A stretch of 20,219 nucleotides of DNA, taken from IMG/VR virus record IMGVR_UViG_3300039106_000353, positions 1-20,219 of that record; one strand, given 5' to 3'. The stretch is from a virus. The notes beneath the pieces are model-generated. The model made no database searches and was not told the origin of the DNA. It saw only the letters and a list, made by a program, of their open reading frames with translations. The position numbers and the translations under genes are program-made. Shown piece by piece: positions 6,237-14,827 of this stretch (position 1 is the first letter of the stretch; each line of letters begins with the position of its first letter).

Positions 6237-6623
6237 ATGGTCGATTATCCGAATCGTTCAGATTTGCGTAATCCTGCAACTAAAAAGGTTGCGTTTACGG
6301 GACAAACTTATGGGCAGGCTTCACAGCAGGCTGCTTCTCAGCAATCGGTGTCTCCTGGTTCTGCGCCGGCTGATGTTCAGGCACAGCAGGTTGTTCGACC
6401 TGTTCCTGGCGCACAGTCTTTGACTCGCCCTACTGAACGACCTGGTGAACCTGTTACTGCTGGTGCTGATATTGGTGCTGGCCCTAACGCTATGCAAGCA
6501 GGGTTAACTAAACCGATTATGCCACAAGACGATACTTTGACTCGTTTACGAGCTTTGTACAGCATGTTCCCTAATGATGATCTTGCCAACATGATTTCTA
6601 AATATGAAAGCCGTGGTCGTTGA
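6237..6623 (+). CDS. Q/P-rich small protein, unknown (virion accessory?)
   Basis: A 128-residue protein. Residues 20-95 are rich in Q, A, P, S and T and look disordered, followed by a short helical segment (DDTLTRLRALYSMFPNDDLANMISKYE, about 98-124). The start codon follows the portal stop without a gap (TAA-ATG) and its own stop overlaps the next start (TGATG), so it is translated within a tight virion-gene series. It could be a linker or assembly factor for the portal or the giant protein; no family is recognised. Confidence 0.7.
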   Translation: MVDYPNRSDLRNPATKKVAFTGQTYGQASQQAASQQSVSPGSAPADVQAQQVVRPVPGAQSLTRPTERPGEPVTAGADIGAGPNAMQAGLTKPIMPQDDTLTRLRALYSMFPNDDLANMISKYESRGR

Positions 6624-9600
6624 TGTCCTTGTACCAAAGGTATACATCAAAAGAAGAAACACAAATTTTGTCGGATATGGCAGCCGAAGATCAACGTGTC
6701 TTTTCTTATCGATCACAAGCCACCCCGCAGTTAGCTCGCATTACTGGTGACTTATATCGTCAGTATCCAGCAGCAAATGTTGGGTTGATTGAAGCGCAAG
6801 CTCGTGGTGTTGCTGCCGGTCTTGCTTCTGTTGAGCAAGCACAAAATTTGTTGTCTGAATCTATTAAATGGGATGCTAAAGCTTTACCTGAAGAATGGTA
6901 TGGCCCTCGCCCAAATCAATATGGGATTACACGTGTAGGTGCTACACCTGCAAGCACTAACGATAATAGTGAGGAAGATAAAGGTGTATGGCAGGAAACT
7001 ATTTATCCTGCAATTAAAACGGGGTCTCGTTGGGTAAACGCAGCTTTACAAACGACAAACGATCTTGCTCAAAGTGTGGCTGGACAAATCGTTGGTATTC
7101 AAGGTTTTGGTGTTGAAAATCAAGCAGCATTTTCTGACGGATGGTTTATCTCAACAAGTCTTGGTTCAATGATCGCCAATAGCGGTGATTCTGGCGAAGG
7201 CTGGTTTATGGGTGGTAAAGCTTTCCAACTTCAAGCGGAACGTGCGCGACGTTATCGAGGCGAAATAGATGGTCATGCTTTCACTATTGGTAGATTGTTA
7301 ACACAAAACATTTTTCAACCACAAGCAGATGATCTTGCTGTAGAAGTTGGTTTGAAACAAATAGCAGAAAACATTATTTCAGGAACTATTGATGCTTATG
7401 TAGCCATGAAAGTTCCTGCCGTACCTGGTTTCAAACTTGCCACTAAAGGTGTCACAGCACTTGAAGAACTTGGTGGGTTAAAAGTATTCCGTGGTTTAAC
7501 AGACTTTGAATCAGCCGCAATTGTTCCAGAAAAAATTGGTAAATGGCTTGACACACGAACTGGTCAAAAAGTTGTTGATGTTTTAGCCACAAAAGTAAAC
7601 ACTGTCAGCCAAGCAATTCACATGTTTCCTAACGCCAACGGAAAATTTTGGGAGAACGTTGTAAACATTGATAACGCTACCGATATGCGTAAGTTTCTTG
7701 CTGAAGCAATTGGCGAAGGAAACGTTGCTCTAGGTAAAGCTCCACGGTCAATGAACGATTTTAATATGACCAGTTGGTCTGACATGAAGTATCGTGCCAC
7801 ACAAGGTAACAATTGGTTAAGCAAAGTTTATTCAAGTTTGGGTGCTAAAAACTTTGGTGACGAAGTAGTTGTTTCTTTATATTCTGATCGTGATGCCGCT
7901 AATTCTATTCTTGCTATTGATTCGTATATGCGTCGAGCAAGAGTTGACCCAGCTGATAGAGACAAACTATTAAAAGAATTTTTGAACGCATACAATAATT
8001 CACCTGGCGAACTTCGTGGTGCGTCTACAAAGTTAAATAAAATATTAGAAAAGTCTTTGATTTCATACGGTGGAGATAATCAAGTTGTCAAAGCAATGCT
8101 TGACGGTCTAAGAAAATTTCAGACAAGCCCGTTGTATGCAATTGTAAATGATTTTAATCAACCTAATAATTTAGGTGTAAAAATGTTCCAACCTGATGGA
8201 TCAATTATTGATTTACCGTTGGCAACAGCAGCTATTCGATCAGAAATTATGCGTAACTCGTTAATTTTGCCTGATGCTCGACGTGTTCGACGTATCGTCA
8301 GCGAATTCGGTTGGATTACAGGTAGAACAACTTTGATGGACACGATGCAACAGGGAAACCCTCGTTTGCCATTGGTGGCCGTTGAATATTTGCAAAACCA
8401 AGTTTGGCGACCATTCACTCTTTTAACAGGTGGATACGTTCTTCGTAACTTGACCGACTCAACATTACGTCATGTGTTAGCAGCAGACCTTAACCGTGGC
8501 GTATTCCATCCTCTTGAATTTATGCAAATAGCAATGTTCAAAAAAATGGGTGGAGACATTGAAGGTATTACTTTTGATGATGCACAAGATGTTATTTTGC
8601 GTACTCAAAAAGAATACGCACAAGCTATTAACGCTCAGATGAGAGAAAACTTTGATCCGCTTCTTCGTGCAAAACAAGAAACACAGACCGGCGCATGGCG
8701 GGCAGTTAACGCATCTTATGGTGAAGATTTTATTCGTGGTGTTGCTGACGAGACACATTTGTTAGCTAACGATGATCTTGTTAGGAGAGTTGCTGCTGGT
8801 GATGACACTGACGACATTTTGATCTGGCTTGAAACAGACCCAAATGGTCAACAACATATGCGTGATATCCAGGGTATGTGGCGTGAGGTCTATCAATCTG
8901 ATGTTAACGGTGTCCCAGGAAAAGTAACAGTAGATTTGCATGTCCCAGGTCAAGCCATGACACCTCAACAAAAAGAGAACTGGGTTCGCTACATTGACGA
9001 TTACATACGGCCTCGTATTGATGACACTGTTGGCAAAGACGTTAATTTACGGAACATTATTAAAGATGGTACATTTGTTGACGCTAACGGTAATGTAGTT
9101 CAAGCTTTCCAAAAAACTAAAGGTGGAGCGTTTATTGGTTTTACAGACGAATTCTTTGATGAAATTCGTCGAGTAGTAGGAACACCAAATAACGGATTAA
9201 AAGAAACTTATAAACAACGTGTTCATATGGATGCTAGTAATTTGCGTGGCAAAGGCGCAAACATGACAGCAGAACAACGTCAACTAATGGACTCAAAAAA
9301 CCAAGTTGTTCGCCGTTTCTTCTCAGAGTTATACCCCAAGCGTGAAGCATGGTTAAACCGTTCACCTGCGTTCCGAAAGTTTTATTACAACTCAATCAAT
9401 AATTATTTGCATTTACTTGCCCCAGGCGAAGCAGATAATATTATTCGTGCAGTACAACAATCTGCTAAAGATGCCAATGTTGTTTACGACACAAAATTTT
9501 TGTTCAAATGGGTTGGAAGTGAAAAATTAGGTCAACGCATTTTAGACATGGCTTCAGGAAAAATTAAATCTACAGGCCAACGTACACACACAGAAATCAG

Positions 9601-11245
9601 TGCGCTTGCTAAAGGTTATGCTTTAGATTCGACAGAAGAACTGTTTTATAACGCCGCAGCCAAATCAGACTTTGCTGATGTGTTCCGTATCATTACACCA
9701 TTTGGTTCTGCATGGGCTGAAGTAATGAAATCGTGGACAAAACTTTTGGCTACTAACCCTGAGAACTTAGCCAAAGTTGAAAAATCTGTTATGGCCTTAC
9801 AAGAAGGTGACCCAGACGGTGACGGTAAAGGTTTCTTTTGGAAAGACCCTCAATCCGGTGAATATATGTTTAACTATCCGTTCTCAAAACAGTTAGGCCC
9901 ATTTGTTGCGGGTTACGGTGGAGCTGTTGTCGGTGGCATTTTGGGTGGGGCTAAAGGTGCTATAGCCGGCGGTCTTACTGGTTTAGGTATTGGTGGTGTT
10001 GCACAAAAAATTATTGGGCCAGACATCAACCCTGTTTTTTCTGCTCCAGCAAAATCGTTGAACATGGGTTTGCAAGTTCTTCCTGGTTTCGGGCCTGTCA
10101 TGCAACTTGCAGCATCAAAATTGATTCCCAATATGCCTCAAACGGACTGGATTAGAAAATTCATTTCACCATATGGCGCACCGGAACTGAATGTTATTGC
10201 GTTACCTTCATGGTCTTCAAAACTTATTGATGCGTTATCTGATCCTAAGCAAGCACGTTTACTTGGTGATCTGCAAATGGATGTTATGAAAACTTTGGCT
10301 ACCGCACGAGACAGTGAAGGTAATCTTAAATATGATTTGACTGATCCTAAAGGTCGTCAAGATTTAGAAAATGATGCAATTATGAAAGCGCGAACACTTC
10401 TTGTTTTACGTGCTATGGGTCAATTTGTTGGGCCTTCACGACCTGATGTGGATTTCACTTTAGAAACTGAAGCCGGCGATGTTTTTGCTTCTGAGGTTTC
10501 AAAAGCGTGGAATGATATGCGAGCAGAAAATTATGATACTGCTGTAGAAACATTTGTAAATACTTTTGGTGAAGATTTCTTTTTGTATATGCAAGGTAAG
10601 ACACAAACAGATTTGTACGGTCTTGAAGCGTCAAAAGATTTTGGTCGATGGGAACGACAAAACACAGATTTCTTTGGTCGACATAAACAAGTTGCTGGCT
10701 TCTTTGCTGATATGGGTTCAGATTTTGATTATCAAGTTTATTTGCGTCAACTAGAACTTGGTTACCGTGAACGCATACCGGCTGATGAACTTGTTTCTTT
10801 GGCACAAGAAACTGTTGGTAAAGCTTTATATCGTCATGCTGTTAATAAGGTTGGCCCAAAACCTAATGATGAACAAAAACTTTGGCTTTCTGAACAAAAA
10901 GCAGCGATTTCAGAGTTGTACCCTGGTTACGCTACTGCTCCGATGAGTGTTAATGATTTTAAGCGTCAAATTATTTGGTTGACAGAAGCGTCTTCTGATT
11001 CTGCGATGGATGGCAACCCTGTTGCTGAAGCTACACGTTTCTATTTGGAGCAACGTGATGCTGCTATTCAATTGTCTATTGATCGTGGTAGTGGTACTGG
11101 CAAGTCGTTAGATGGTAAAAATGATGCTGATTTGCGGGACTCTTTGAACACTATCGGTATGGCTTTAATTGAAAAGTATCCTGAGTTTGCTCGTTTGTGG
11201 GATCGTGTGTTCTTTAATGAAGTTGATCCAGGTAAGGAAGGATAA
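6623..11245 (+). CDS. Giant virion protein, probable DNA-ejection / internal virion protein
   Basis: A 1540-residue protein starting at ATG 6623, whose A is shared with the preceding TGA; a TTG one codon earlier is less likely. It lies directly downstream of the portal and the Q/P-rich gene. The sequence is mostly helical. A glycine-zipper hydrophobic segment (VVGGILGGAKGAIAGGLTGL, about residues 1100-1120) could cross a membrane. Other notable stretches are LLTGGYVLRNLTDSTLRHVL (about 598-618) and FADVFRIITPFGSAWAEVMK (about 1025-1045), which resemble large structural proteins of uncultured and actinobacterial phages. No lysozyme, transglycosylase or peptidase motif was found. Giant helical proteins encoded near the portal are typical of short-tailed phages, where they are ejected to form a conduit (T7 gp15/gp16 type). 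The function is inferred from size, membrane segment and context. DNA here is richer in A+T than in the capsid genes. Confidence 0.75.
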   Translation: MSLYQRYTSKEETQILSDMAAEDQRVFSYRSQATPQLARITGDLYRQYPAANVGLIEAQARGVAAGLASVEQAQNLLSESIKWDAKALPEEWYGPRPNQYGITRVGATPASTNDNSEEDKGVWQETIYPAIKTGSRWVNAALQTTNDLAQSVAGQIVGIQGFGVENQAAFSDGWFISTSLGSMIANSGDSGEGWFMGGKAFQLQAERARRYRGEIDGHAFTIGRLLTQNIFQPQADDLAVEVGLKQIAENIISGTIDAYVAMKVPAVPGFKLATKGVTALEELGGLKVFRGLTDFESAAIVPEKIGKWLDTRTGQKVVDVLATKVNTVSQAIHMFPNANGKFWENVVNIDNATDMRKFLAEAIGEGNVALGKAPRSMNDFNMTSWSDMKYRATQGNNWLSKVYSSLGAKNFGDEVVVSLYSDRDAANSILAIDSYMRRARVDPADRDKLLKEFLNAYNNSPGELRGASTKLNKILEKSLISYGGDNQVVKAMLDGLRKFQTSPLYAIVNDFNQPNNLGVKMFQPDGSIIDLPLATAAIRSEIMRNSLILPDARRVRRIVSEFGWITGRTTLMDTMQQGNPRLPLVAVEYLQNQVWRPFTLLTGGYVLRNLTDSTLRHVLAADLNRGVFHPLEFMQIAMFKKMGGDIEGITFDDAQDVILRTQKEYAQAINAQMRENFDPLLRAKQETQTGAWRAVNASYGEDFIRGVADETHLLANDDLVRRVAAGDDTDDILIWLETDPNGQQHMRDIQGMWREVYQSDVNGVPGKVTVDLHVPGQAMTPQQKENWVRYIDDYIRPRIDDTVGKDVNLRNIIKDGTFVDANGNVVQAFQKTKGGAFIGFTDEFFDEIRRVVGTPNNGLKETYKQRVHMDASNLRGKGANMTAEQRQLMDSKNQVVRRFFSELYPKREAWLNRSPAFRKFYYNSINNYLHLLAPGEADNIIRAVQQSAKDANVVYDTKFLFKWVGSEKLGQRILDMASGKIKSTGQRTHTEISALAKGYALDSTEELFYNAAAKSDFADVFRIITPFGSAWAEVMKSWTKLLATNPENLAKVEKSVMALQEGDPDGDGKGFFWKDPQSGEYMFNYPFSKQLGPFVAGYGGAVVGGILGGAKGAIAGGLTGLGIGGVAQKIIGPDINPVFSAPAKSLNMGLQVLPGFGPVMQLAASKLIPNMPQTDWIRKFISPYGAPELNVIALPSWSSKLIDALSDPKQARLLGDLQMDVMKTLATARDSEGNLKYDLTDPKGRQDLENDAIMKARTLLVLRAMGQFVGPSRPDVDFTLETEAGDVFASEVSKAWNDMRAENYDTAVETFVNTFGEDFFLYMQGKTQTDLYGLEASKDFGRWERQNTDFFGRHKQVAGFFADMGSDFDYQVYLRQLELGYRERIPADELVSLAQETVGKALYRHAVNKVGPKPNDEQKLWLSEQKAAISELYPGYATAPMSVNDFKRQIIWLTEASSDSAMDGNPVAEATRFYLEQRDAAIQLSIDRGSGTGKSLDGKNDADLRDSLNTIGMALIEKYPEFARLWDRVFFNEVDPGKEG

Positions 11246-11247
11246 TT

Positions 11248-12468
11248 ATGGCTACTAAAAAAATTCAAACTGTTACAATTCCCGATCCTAAACCTGGTGA
11301 AAATAGTGCGTCGTATTTTAATCGAATAATGAAACTGCGACCTAAATCTACTGATTATGGGCCAGCAGCATACAATGTTTTTGTATCAGAACAAATGGCT
11401 TTTACCCGTCTTGCAACAGAAAAGTTGTCTAGATTTTTTCCTGCCGAATACGATCAATACGTTCAGGAAGGTATTGCTTTTCAAGAAGGTTATGCCGCTG
11501 CCCGTGGAGCTGCTACACCTTCTACTAGCACCCCTCCTACTACAAGGCCGCCTGTAACTACTCCTCCTACTACAAGACCTCCTTCTACTAGCACTCCTCC
11601 TACTACTACGAGACCACCGACAGGTACTATGCCACCGACTACTACACCACCGACGACTCGACCGACTAGCACTACTGTTCCTCCGACTACTGTTCCTCCG
11701 ACTACCACTCCTCCGACTACCACTCCAAATACGGGGACTACAGTTCCTACAATTAGTGGGATTTACGGTGCAGTAGCACCGACCGGCGGCACAACTACTG
11801 ACGCAACAGATGCCCCACCGTATCTTCCACCACCACGATACGCAAAAGACGAAAACGGGAAGTGGATTGTCTATGATGGGCCAGGTCTTGTAACACTTGA
11901 TGGAAAAATTAGTGAAGTTTATTACGATGTAACTAACGATCCAGGCATCATTTATGCGGGCATGACTCCAGCGGAAAGACTTGACGTATTAAGTAAATTA
12001 AATGATTCAGGTTTTTACACTGCTGGAAATATTGGTAATTATGCAAGTGACCTAAATGCTATTTCTGCTTGGCTTGAATACTCTAACAACGCTGGTGTTG
12101 ATCGAGAAGCAGCTTTAGGTCAGATTGTTTCTAGTGGGGCGACAATGCCCAAAACAGGGACTGGTGGTACACCTCGTACATATAAGACATCTAATACTGA
12201 TGATCTTAAAGTGATGGCTAAAAAGATTTCGCAGGACACTCTTGGTCGTATGATGTCGGATGAAGAATTAAGTCGATTTGTTTCTTCGTATCAACAATCA
12301 GAAATTGATTATCAGAAATCAAAATATGCTGGTGCAACAACAGAAGATATGCAACCAGCCGATATTGCTGCACAACAGTTTTCCCAAGAGTTAGCACCTA
12401 CTGAGGCTAACGCATACAAATATTTGGGTTATGTAGATCAGTTCTTTAACTCTATTGGAGGTTTGTGA
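11248..12468 (+). CDS. Virion protein with mucin-like Pro/Thr linker
   Basis: A 406-residue protein. Residues 1-88 form a helical head (FNRIMKLRPKSTDYGPAAYN, then a helix ending GYAAARGAA). Residues 90-166 are almost only P, T, S and R (PPTTRPPVTTPPTTRP and similar). Residues 168-406 form a second folded part with LDVLSKLNDSGFYTAGNIG and a long C-terminal helical region. GGAAGG-type sequence GGAAGG (11236-11241) lies six bases before the ATG, two bases after the previous stop. It sits in the giant-protein module, so it is probably a virion component, with the Pro/Thr stretch an extended rod or spacer and a possible glycosylation target. Family unknown. Confidence 0.75.
   Translation: MATKKIQTVTIPDPKPGENSASYFNRIMKLRPKSTDYGPAAYNVFVSEQMAFTRLATEKLSRFFPAEYDQYVQEGIAFQEGYAAARGAATPSTSTPPTTRPPVTTPPTTRPPSTSTPPTTTRPPTGTMPPTTTPPTTRPTSTTVPPTTVPPTTTPPTTTPNTGTTVPTISGIYGAVAPTGGTTTDATDAPPYLPPPRYAKDENGKWIVYDGPGLVTLDGKISEVYYDVTNDPGIIYAGMTPAERLDVLSKLNDSGFYTAGNIGNYASDLNAISAWLEYSNNAGVDREAALGQIVSSGATMPKTGTGGTPRTYKTSNTDDLKVMAKKISQDTLGRMMSDEELSRFVSSYQQSEIDYQKSKYAGATTEDMQPADIAAQQFSQELAPTEANAYKYLGYVDQFFNSIGGL
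11515..11745 (+). repeat. Low-complexity Pro/Thr-coding repeat
   Basis: Irregular repeats of CCTCCTACTAC and CCGACTACCACTCC encode the Pro/Thr linker. Such DNA can gain or lose units by slippage or recombination, so its length may vary between related phages. The opposite strand shows an open frame only as a by-product. Confidence 0.8.
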
Positions 12469-13412
12469 TGAGTAATGTTCCTGATCTATCTGGTGTAGAT
12501 TTTGAAGGTCTTGGCCGTTTGATGAAAGCTAATGGTATGGAAGTACCTGTTGATTGGGAAGCGGCTGCTAAAGAACAGTACGGTGGTTATTTCGCTATTA
12601 TCCAGTCTGTACCTGAAGTTGGTATTCTTCTTAAAAATGCTACGTCACAAGGTTGGTCAAAAGCAAAGTTTGATTACGAGTTAAAGCAGACATCTTGGTA
12701 TAAAAGTAATTCTGCTTCGGCACGAACATGGGATACAAATAAGCAACTTGATCCTGCTTCTGCACAACAACAAATAGATTCGCAATCTCAATCCATTCGT
12801 TCAATGGCCTCTAATTTGGGTGTTTTTCTTGATGATGTTACAATTTCAAAACTTGCTGAAAACAGTCTTCGAGGTGGATGGAACGAAACTGTTTTGCAGA
12901 ACTCCGTAGGTGCTGAAGCAGTTAAAAGTTCTTCAGGTAAATCACAATTAAGCACAGGATATTTCGGTCAGCAAATCAAAAATATTGCTGCTGATTACGG
13001 TTTACAACTATCTGAAACTACTTTTGACCAATGGATCAATAAGGTTGCTGTTGGGCAAGAAAATGTGCAATCGTTTAAGCAGTACGCATTGAATACTGCT
13101 AAAGCATTGTTCCCTGGTATTTCCACACAGTTGGATCAGGGTTTAACATTTGGGCAGATCACTGACCCGTATAAGCAGACAGCTGCTCGAACATTAGAAA
13201 TCAACCCTGAAACCATTGACTTCACTGATCCACGATGGTCTAAAGCAATCACTTTTAGCACAGATAAAGGTGAACAACGCCCCATGAATTTTAACGAGTG
13301 GGGCAACTATCTTCGATCAGAACGATCATTGGGTTACGAATACACTAATGAGGCTCGTTCACGGGCATACCAAGTCACATCCGGTTTAGCTAACATTTTT
13401 GGAAAGATATGA
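12468..13412 (+). CDS. Probable internal virion protein, unknown fold
   Basis: A 314-residue protein whose ATG overlaps the previous stop (TGATG) with GGAGG (12457-12461) six bases before it; a GTG one codon upstream would leave only three bases. It looks helical and soluble throughout, with no signal peptide or membrane segment. Two halves have a similar feel (SIRSMASNLGVFLDDVTISKLAENSL and IKNIAADYGLQLSETTFDQWINKVA), suggesting an internal duplication of a helical unit. A later segment (ALFPGISTQLDQGLTFGQITDPYKQTAARTL) resembles structural proteins of other actinophages. It belongs to the giant-protein module by spacing. Function is unknown beyond that. Confidence 0.75.
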   Translation: MSNVPDLSGVDFEGLGRLMKANGMEVPVDWEAAAKEQYGGYFAIIQSVPEVGILLKNATSQGWSKAKFDYELKQTSWYKSNSASARTWDTNKQLDPASAQQQIDSQSQSIRSMASNLGVFLDDVTISKLAENSLRGGWNETVLQNSVGAEAVKSSSGKSQLSTGYFGQQIKNIAADYGLQLSETTFDQWINKVAVGQENVQSFKQYALNTAKALFPGISTQLDQGLTFGQITDPYKQTAARTLEINPETIDFTDPRWSKAITFSTDKGEQRPMNFNEWGNYLRSERSLGYEYTNEARSRAYQVTSGLANIFGKI

Positions 13413-13413
13413 T

Positions 13414-14247
13414 ATGAGCGATACAGGCGCACCTCAGTCGGCATATGCCATCATTGGGCAAGACCTAGAACGTTACGGTTTGGGTAGCCTCACACAGTTC
13501 GTGAACGATCTTGTGTTCAAAGAGAACGTGTTAGATGAGAACATTATTCGTGGTCGTATGCGTGAAACTGAGCAGTACCGGACACGGTTCGCTGGCAATG
13601 AGACTCGACGCAAAGCAGGGTTCAACGTTCTTTCTGAGAACGAATACTTGTATTTGGAGAACGCTTACCGTCAACAGTTACGTTCGGCTGGTATGCCCCC
13701 AGGTTTCTATGACAGCAGTGAAGATTTTAATGCCATGATCGGTGGAGATGTTTCTGTAGCGGAACTTGCTACACGAGTCAATCAGGGTTATGAGGCAGTG
13801 AAGAACGCTGATCCGCAGGTCATCCAAGAGATGCAACGGTTGTACGGTGTGACTGACAGCCAGTTAGCCGCTTATTTCCTTGACCCTACGAAAGCTGCAC
13901 CTATGCTTGTTGAGCAGGCTAAGTCTGCCCAGATCGCTTCTGAGGCTACCAGGCAGGCAGGATTGGCTATTACAGCCCAACAGGGAGAGCAGTTGGCACA
14001 GGCAGGGATCAATGCGGAGCAGGCTCGACAAGGGTTCGCTACGCTCGGTCAGGCACAAGAACTGTTCAACCCTCTTGCCGGCGAACAAGGTCAAGGTATG
14101 ACTCAGCAGGAGCAGATCGGGGCAGTGTTCTCTACTGACGCTGCGGCTGCTCAACGCCTTCGTAAGAAGCAAGCGGAACGAACCGCAGTCTTCCAGGGTG
14201 GCGGTAGTTTCGCTGGGCAAGGTCAAGGACAAACTGCTTTAGCGTAG
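13414..14247 (+). CDS. Probable virion protein, unknown function
   Basis: A 277-residue protein starting at ATG 13414 with GGAAAG (13401-13406) seven bases upstream; an earlier in-frame TTG at 13399 overlaps the previous gene and is less likely. The N-terminal half carries a run with many aromatic and charged residues (FNVLSENEYLYLENAYRQQL, then AGMPPGFYDSSEDFNAMIGG). The C-terminal half is Q/A/G-rich and helical, ending in a flexible tail (QGGGSFAGQGQGQTALA). Patterns of this kind recur in actinophage structural genes of unnamed function. It closes the giant-protein transcription unit; the next gene has its own promoter. Confidence 0.7.
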   Translation: MSDTGAPQSAYAIIGQDLERYGLGSLTQFVNDLVFKENVLDENIIRGRMRETEQYRTRFAGNETRRKAGFNVLSENEYLYLENAYRQQLRSAGMPPGFYDSSEDFNAMIGGDVSVAELATRVNQGYEAVKNADPQVIQEMQRLYGVTDSQLAAYFLDPTKAAPMLVEQAKSAQIASEATRQAGLAITAQQGEQLAQAGINAEQARQGFATLGQAQELFNPLAGEQGQGMTQQEQIGAVFSTDAAAAQRLRKKQAERTAVFQGGGSFAGQGQGQTALA

Positions 14248-14251
14248 GTAC

Positions 14252-14279
14252 TTGCATAACACAAATAATGTGCTACACT
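14252..14279 (+). promoter_or_regulatory. Capsid-operon promoter
   Basis: TTGCAT (14252-14257), a 16-base spacer, and TGC plus TACACT (14271-14279) form a -35/extended -10 pair. It is the best full promoter in the window. It lies in the 124-bp gap before the scaffold gene, so it probably boosts scaffold and capsid protein. Transcription should start near 14286. Confidence 0.6.
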
Positions 14280-14286
14280 TAATCCG

Positions 14287-14397
14287 ATGCCAATAGGCAG
14301 GAACACCTTAACGGGTTGTAAGCAGCGAACCGCCATGCCTCCGTGGTGGTTCTGGGCAAAGGAGTGTACATATGGACAGCGACATCGAATTCGATGA
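14287..14397 (+). CDS. Possible leaderless leader peptide ahead of the scaffold gene
   Basis: A 36-codon frame starts at an ATG seven bases after the -10, so its start would be at or next to the 5' end of the mRNA (leaderless), a common arrangement in actinobacteria. The peptide includes MPPWWFWAKEC in its middle, with three Trp codons in or beside the 3' arm of the 14327-14352 stem-loop. It runs past the scaffold start in another frame and stops at 14397. It might tune translation of the scaffold gene by ribosome passage through the hairpin. It may also be chance: there is no independent evidence of translation. Confidence 0.3.
   Translation: MPIGRNTLTGCKQRTAMPPWWFWAKECTYGQRHRIR
14327..14352 (+). 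promoter_or_regulatory. Leader stem-loop before the scaffold ribosome site
   Basis: GAACCGCCA pairs with TGGTGGTTC (nine pairs with one G-U) around an 8-nt loop. It ends six bases before the AAAGGAG ribosome site (14358-14364). The location suits control of translation or mRNA stability of the capsid transcript. It is not followed by a T-run, so it is not a terminator. Confidence 0.5.
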
Positions 14398-14809
14398 ACA
14401 AGAAACAGGCCGAAATCCTCTGCGTGATCGCATGAAGCAGCTTGAATCGGAAAACGCAGCACTGAAGGTAAGGGCCGACGAAGCCTCTAACGCCGCACGT
14501 GAACTAGCTTTCGTAAGAGCAGGAGTTGATTCTGCCGATCCGTTGGCCAAGTATTTCGTGAAGGCTTATGACGGTGAACTTTCCCCTGATGCTATTAGAG
14601 CCGCTGCTATCGAAGCGAGACTCATCCAAGATACTAAGGCTGCACAGGTAGCGCAGGAAGCTAAAGGTTGGGACAGAACCAACCAGGCCGCTTCCGGTAA
14701 CACTGTTGGTGAAGCCCCTGTGGATATGGTGACTCGGATCAGTAAGGCTACTAGCCAAGCTGAGATTGAGATGTTGCTGGAAGAAGTAAGGTCTCTCCAA
14801 CAAAACTAG
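14372..14809 (+). CDS. Capsid scaffold protein
   Basis: A 145-residue protein. The N-terminus is acidic (MDSDIEFDEQE), followed by a coiled coil (MKQLESENAALKVRADEASN, about 22-41), then ELAFVRAGVDSADPLAKYFVKAYDGELSPDAI, a pattern common in actinophage scaffold proteins, and a final helix (EIEMLLEEVRSLQQ). Acidic, helical, small, and immediately before the capsid protein: the usual scaffold profile. It would shape the procapsid and leave before DNA packaging. A strong site, AAAGGAG (14358-14364), lies seven bases before the ATG. The gene stands 18 bp before the capsid gene in the same transcript. Confidence 0.85.
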   Translation: MDSDIEFDEQETGRNPLRDRMKQLESENAALKVRADEASNAARELAFVRAGVDSADPLAKYFVKAYDGELSPDAIRAAAIEARLIQDTKAAQVAQEAKGWDRTNQAASGNTVGEAPVDMVTRISKATSQAEIEMLLEEVRSLQQN

Positions 14810-14827
14810 CCCCGAAAGGCAAATCTC

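Noticed and set aside
11490-11723. Open frame on the minus strand, Val/Gly-rich
   Set aside because: It is the antisense reading of the Pro/Thr repeat, whose composition removes stop codons; no ribosome site.
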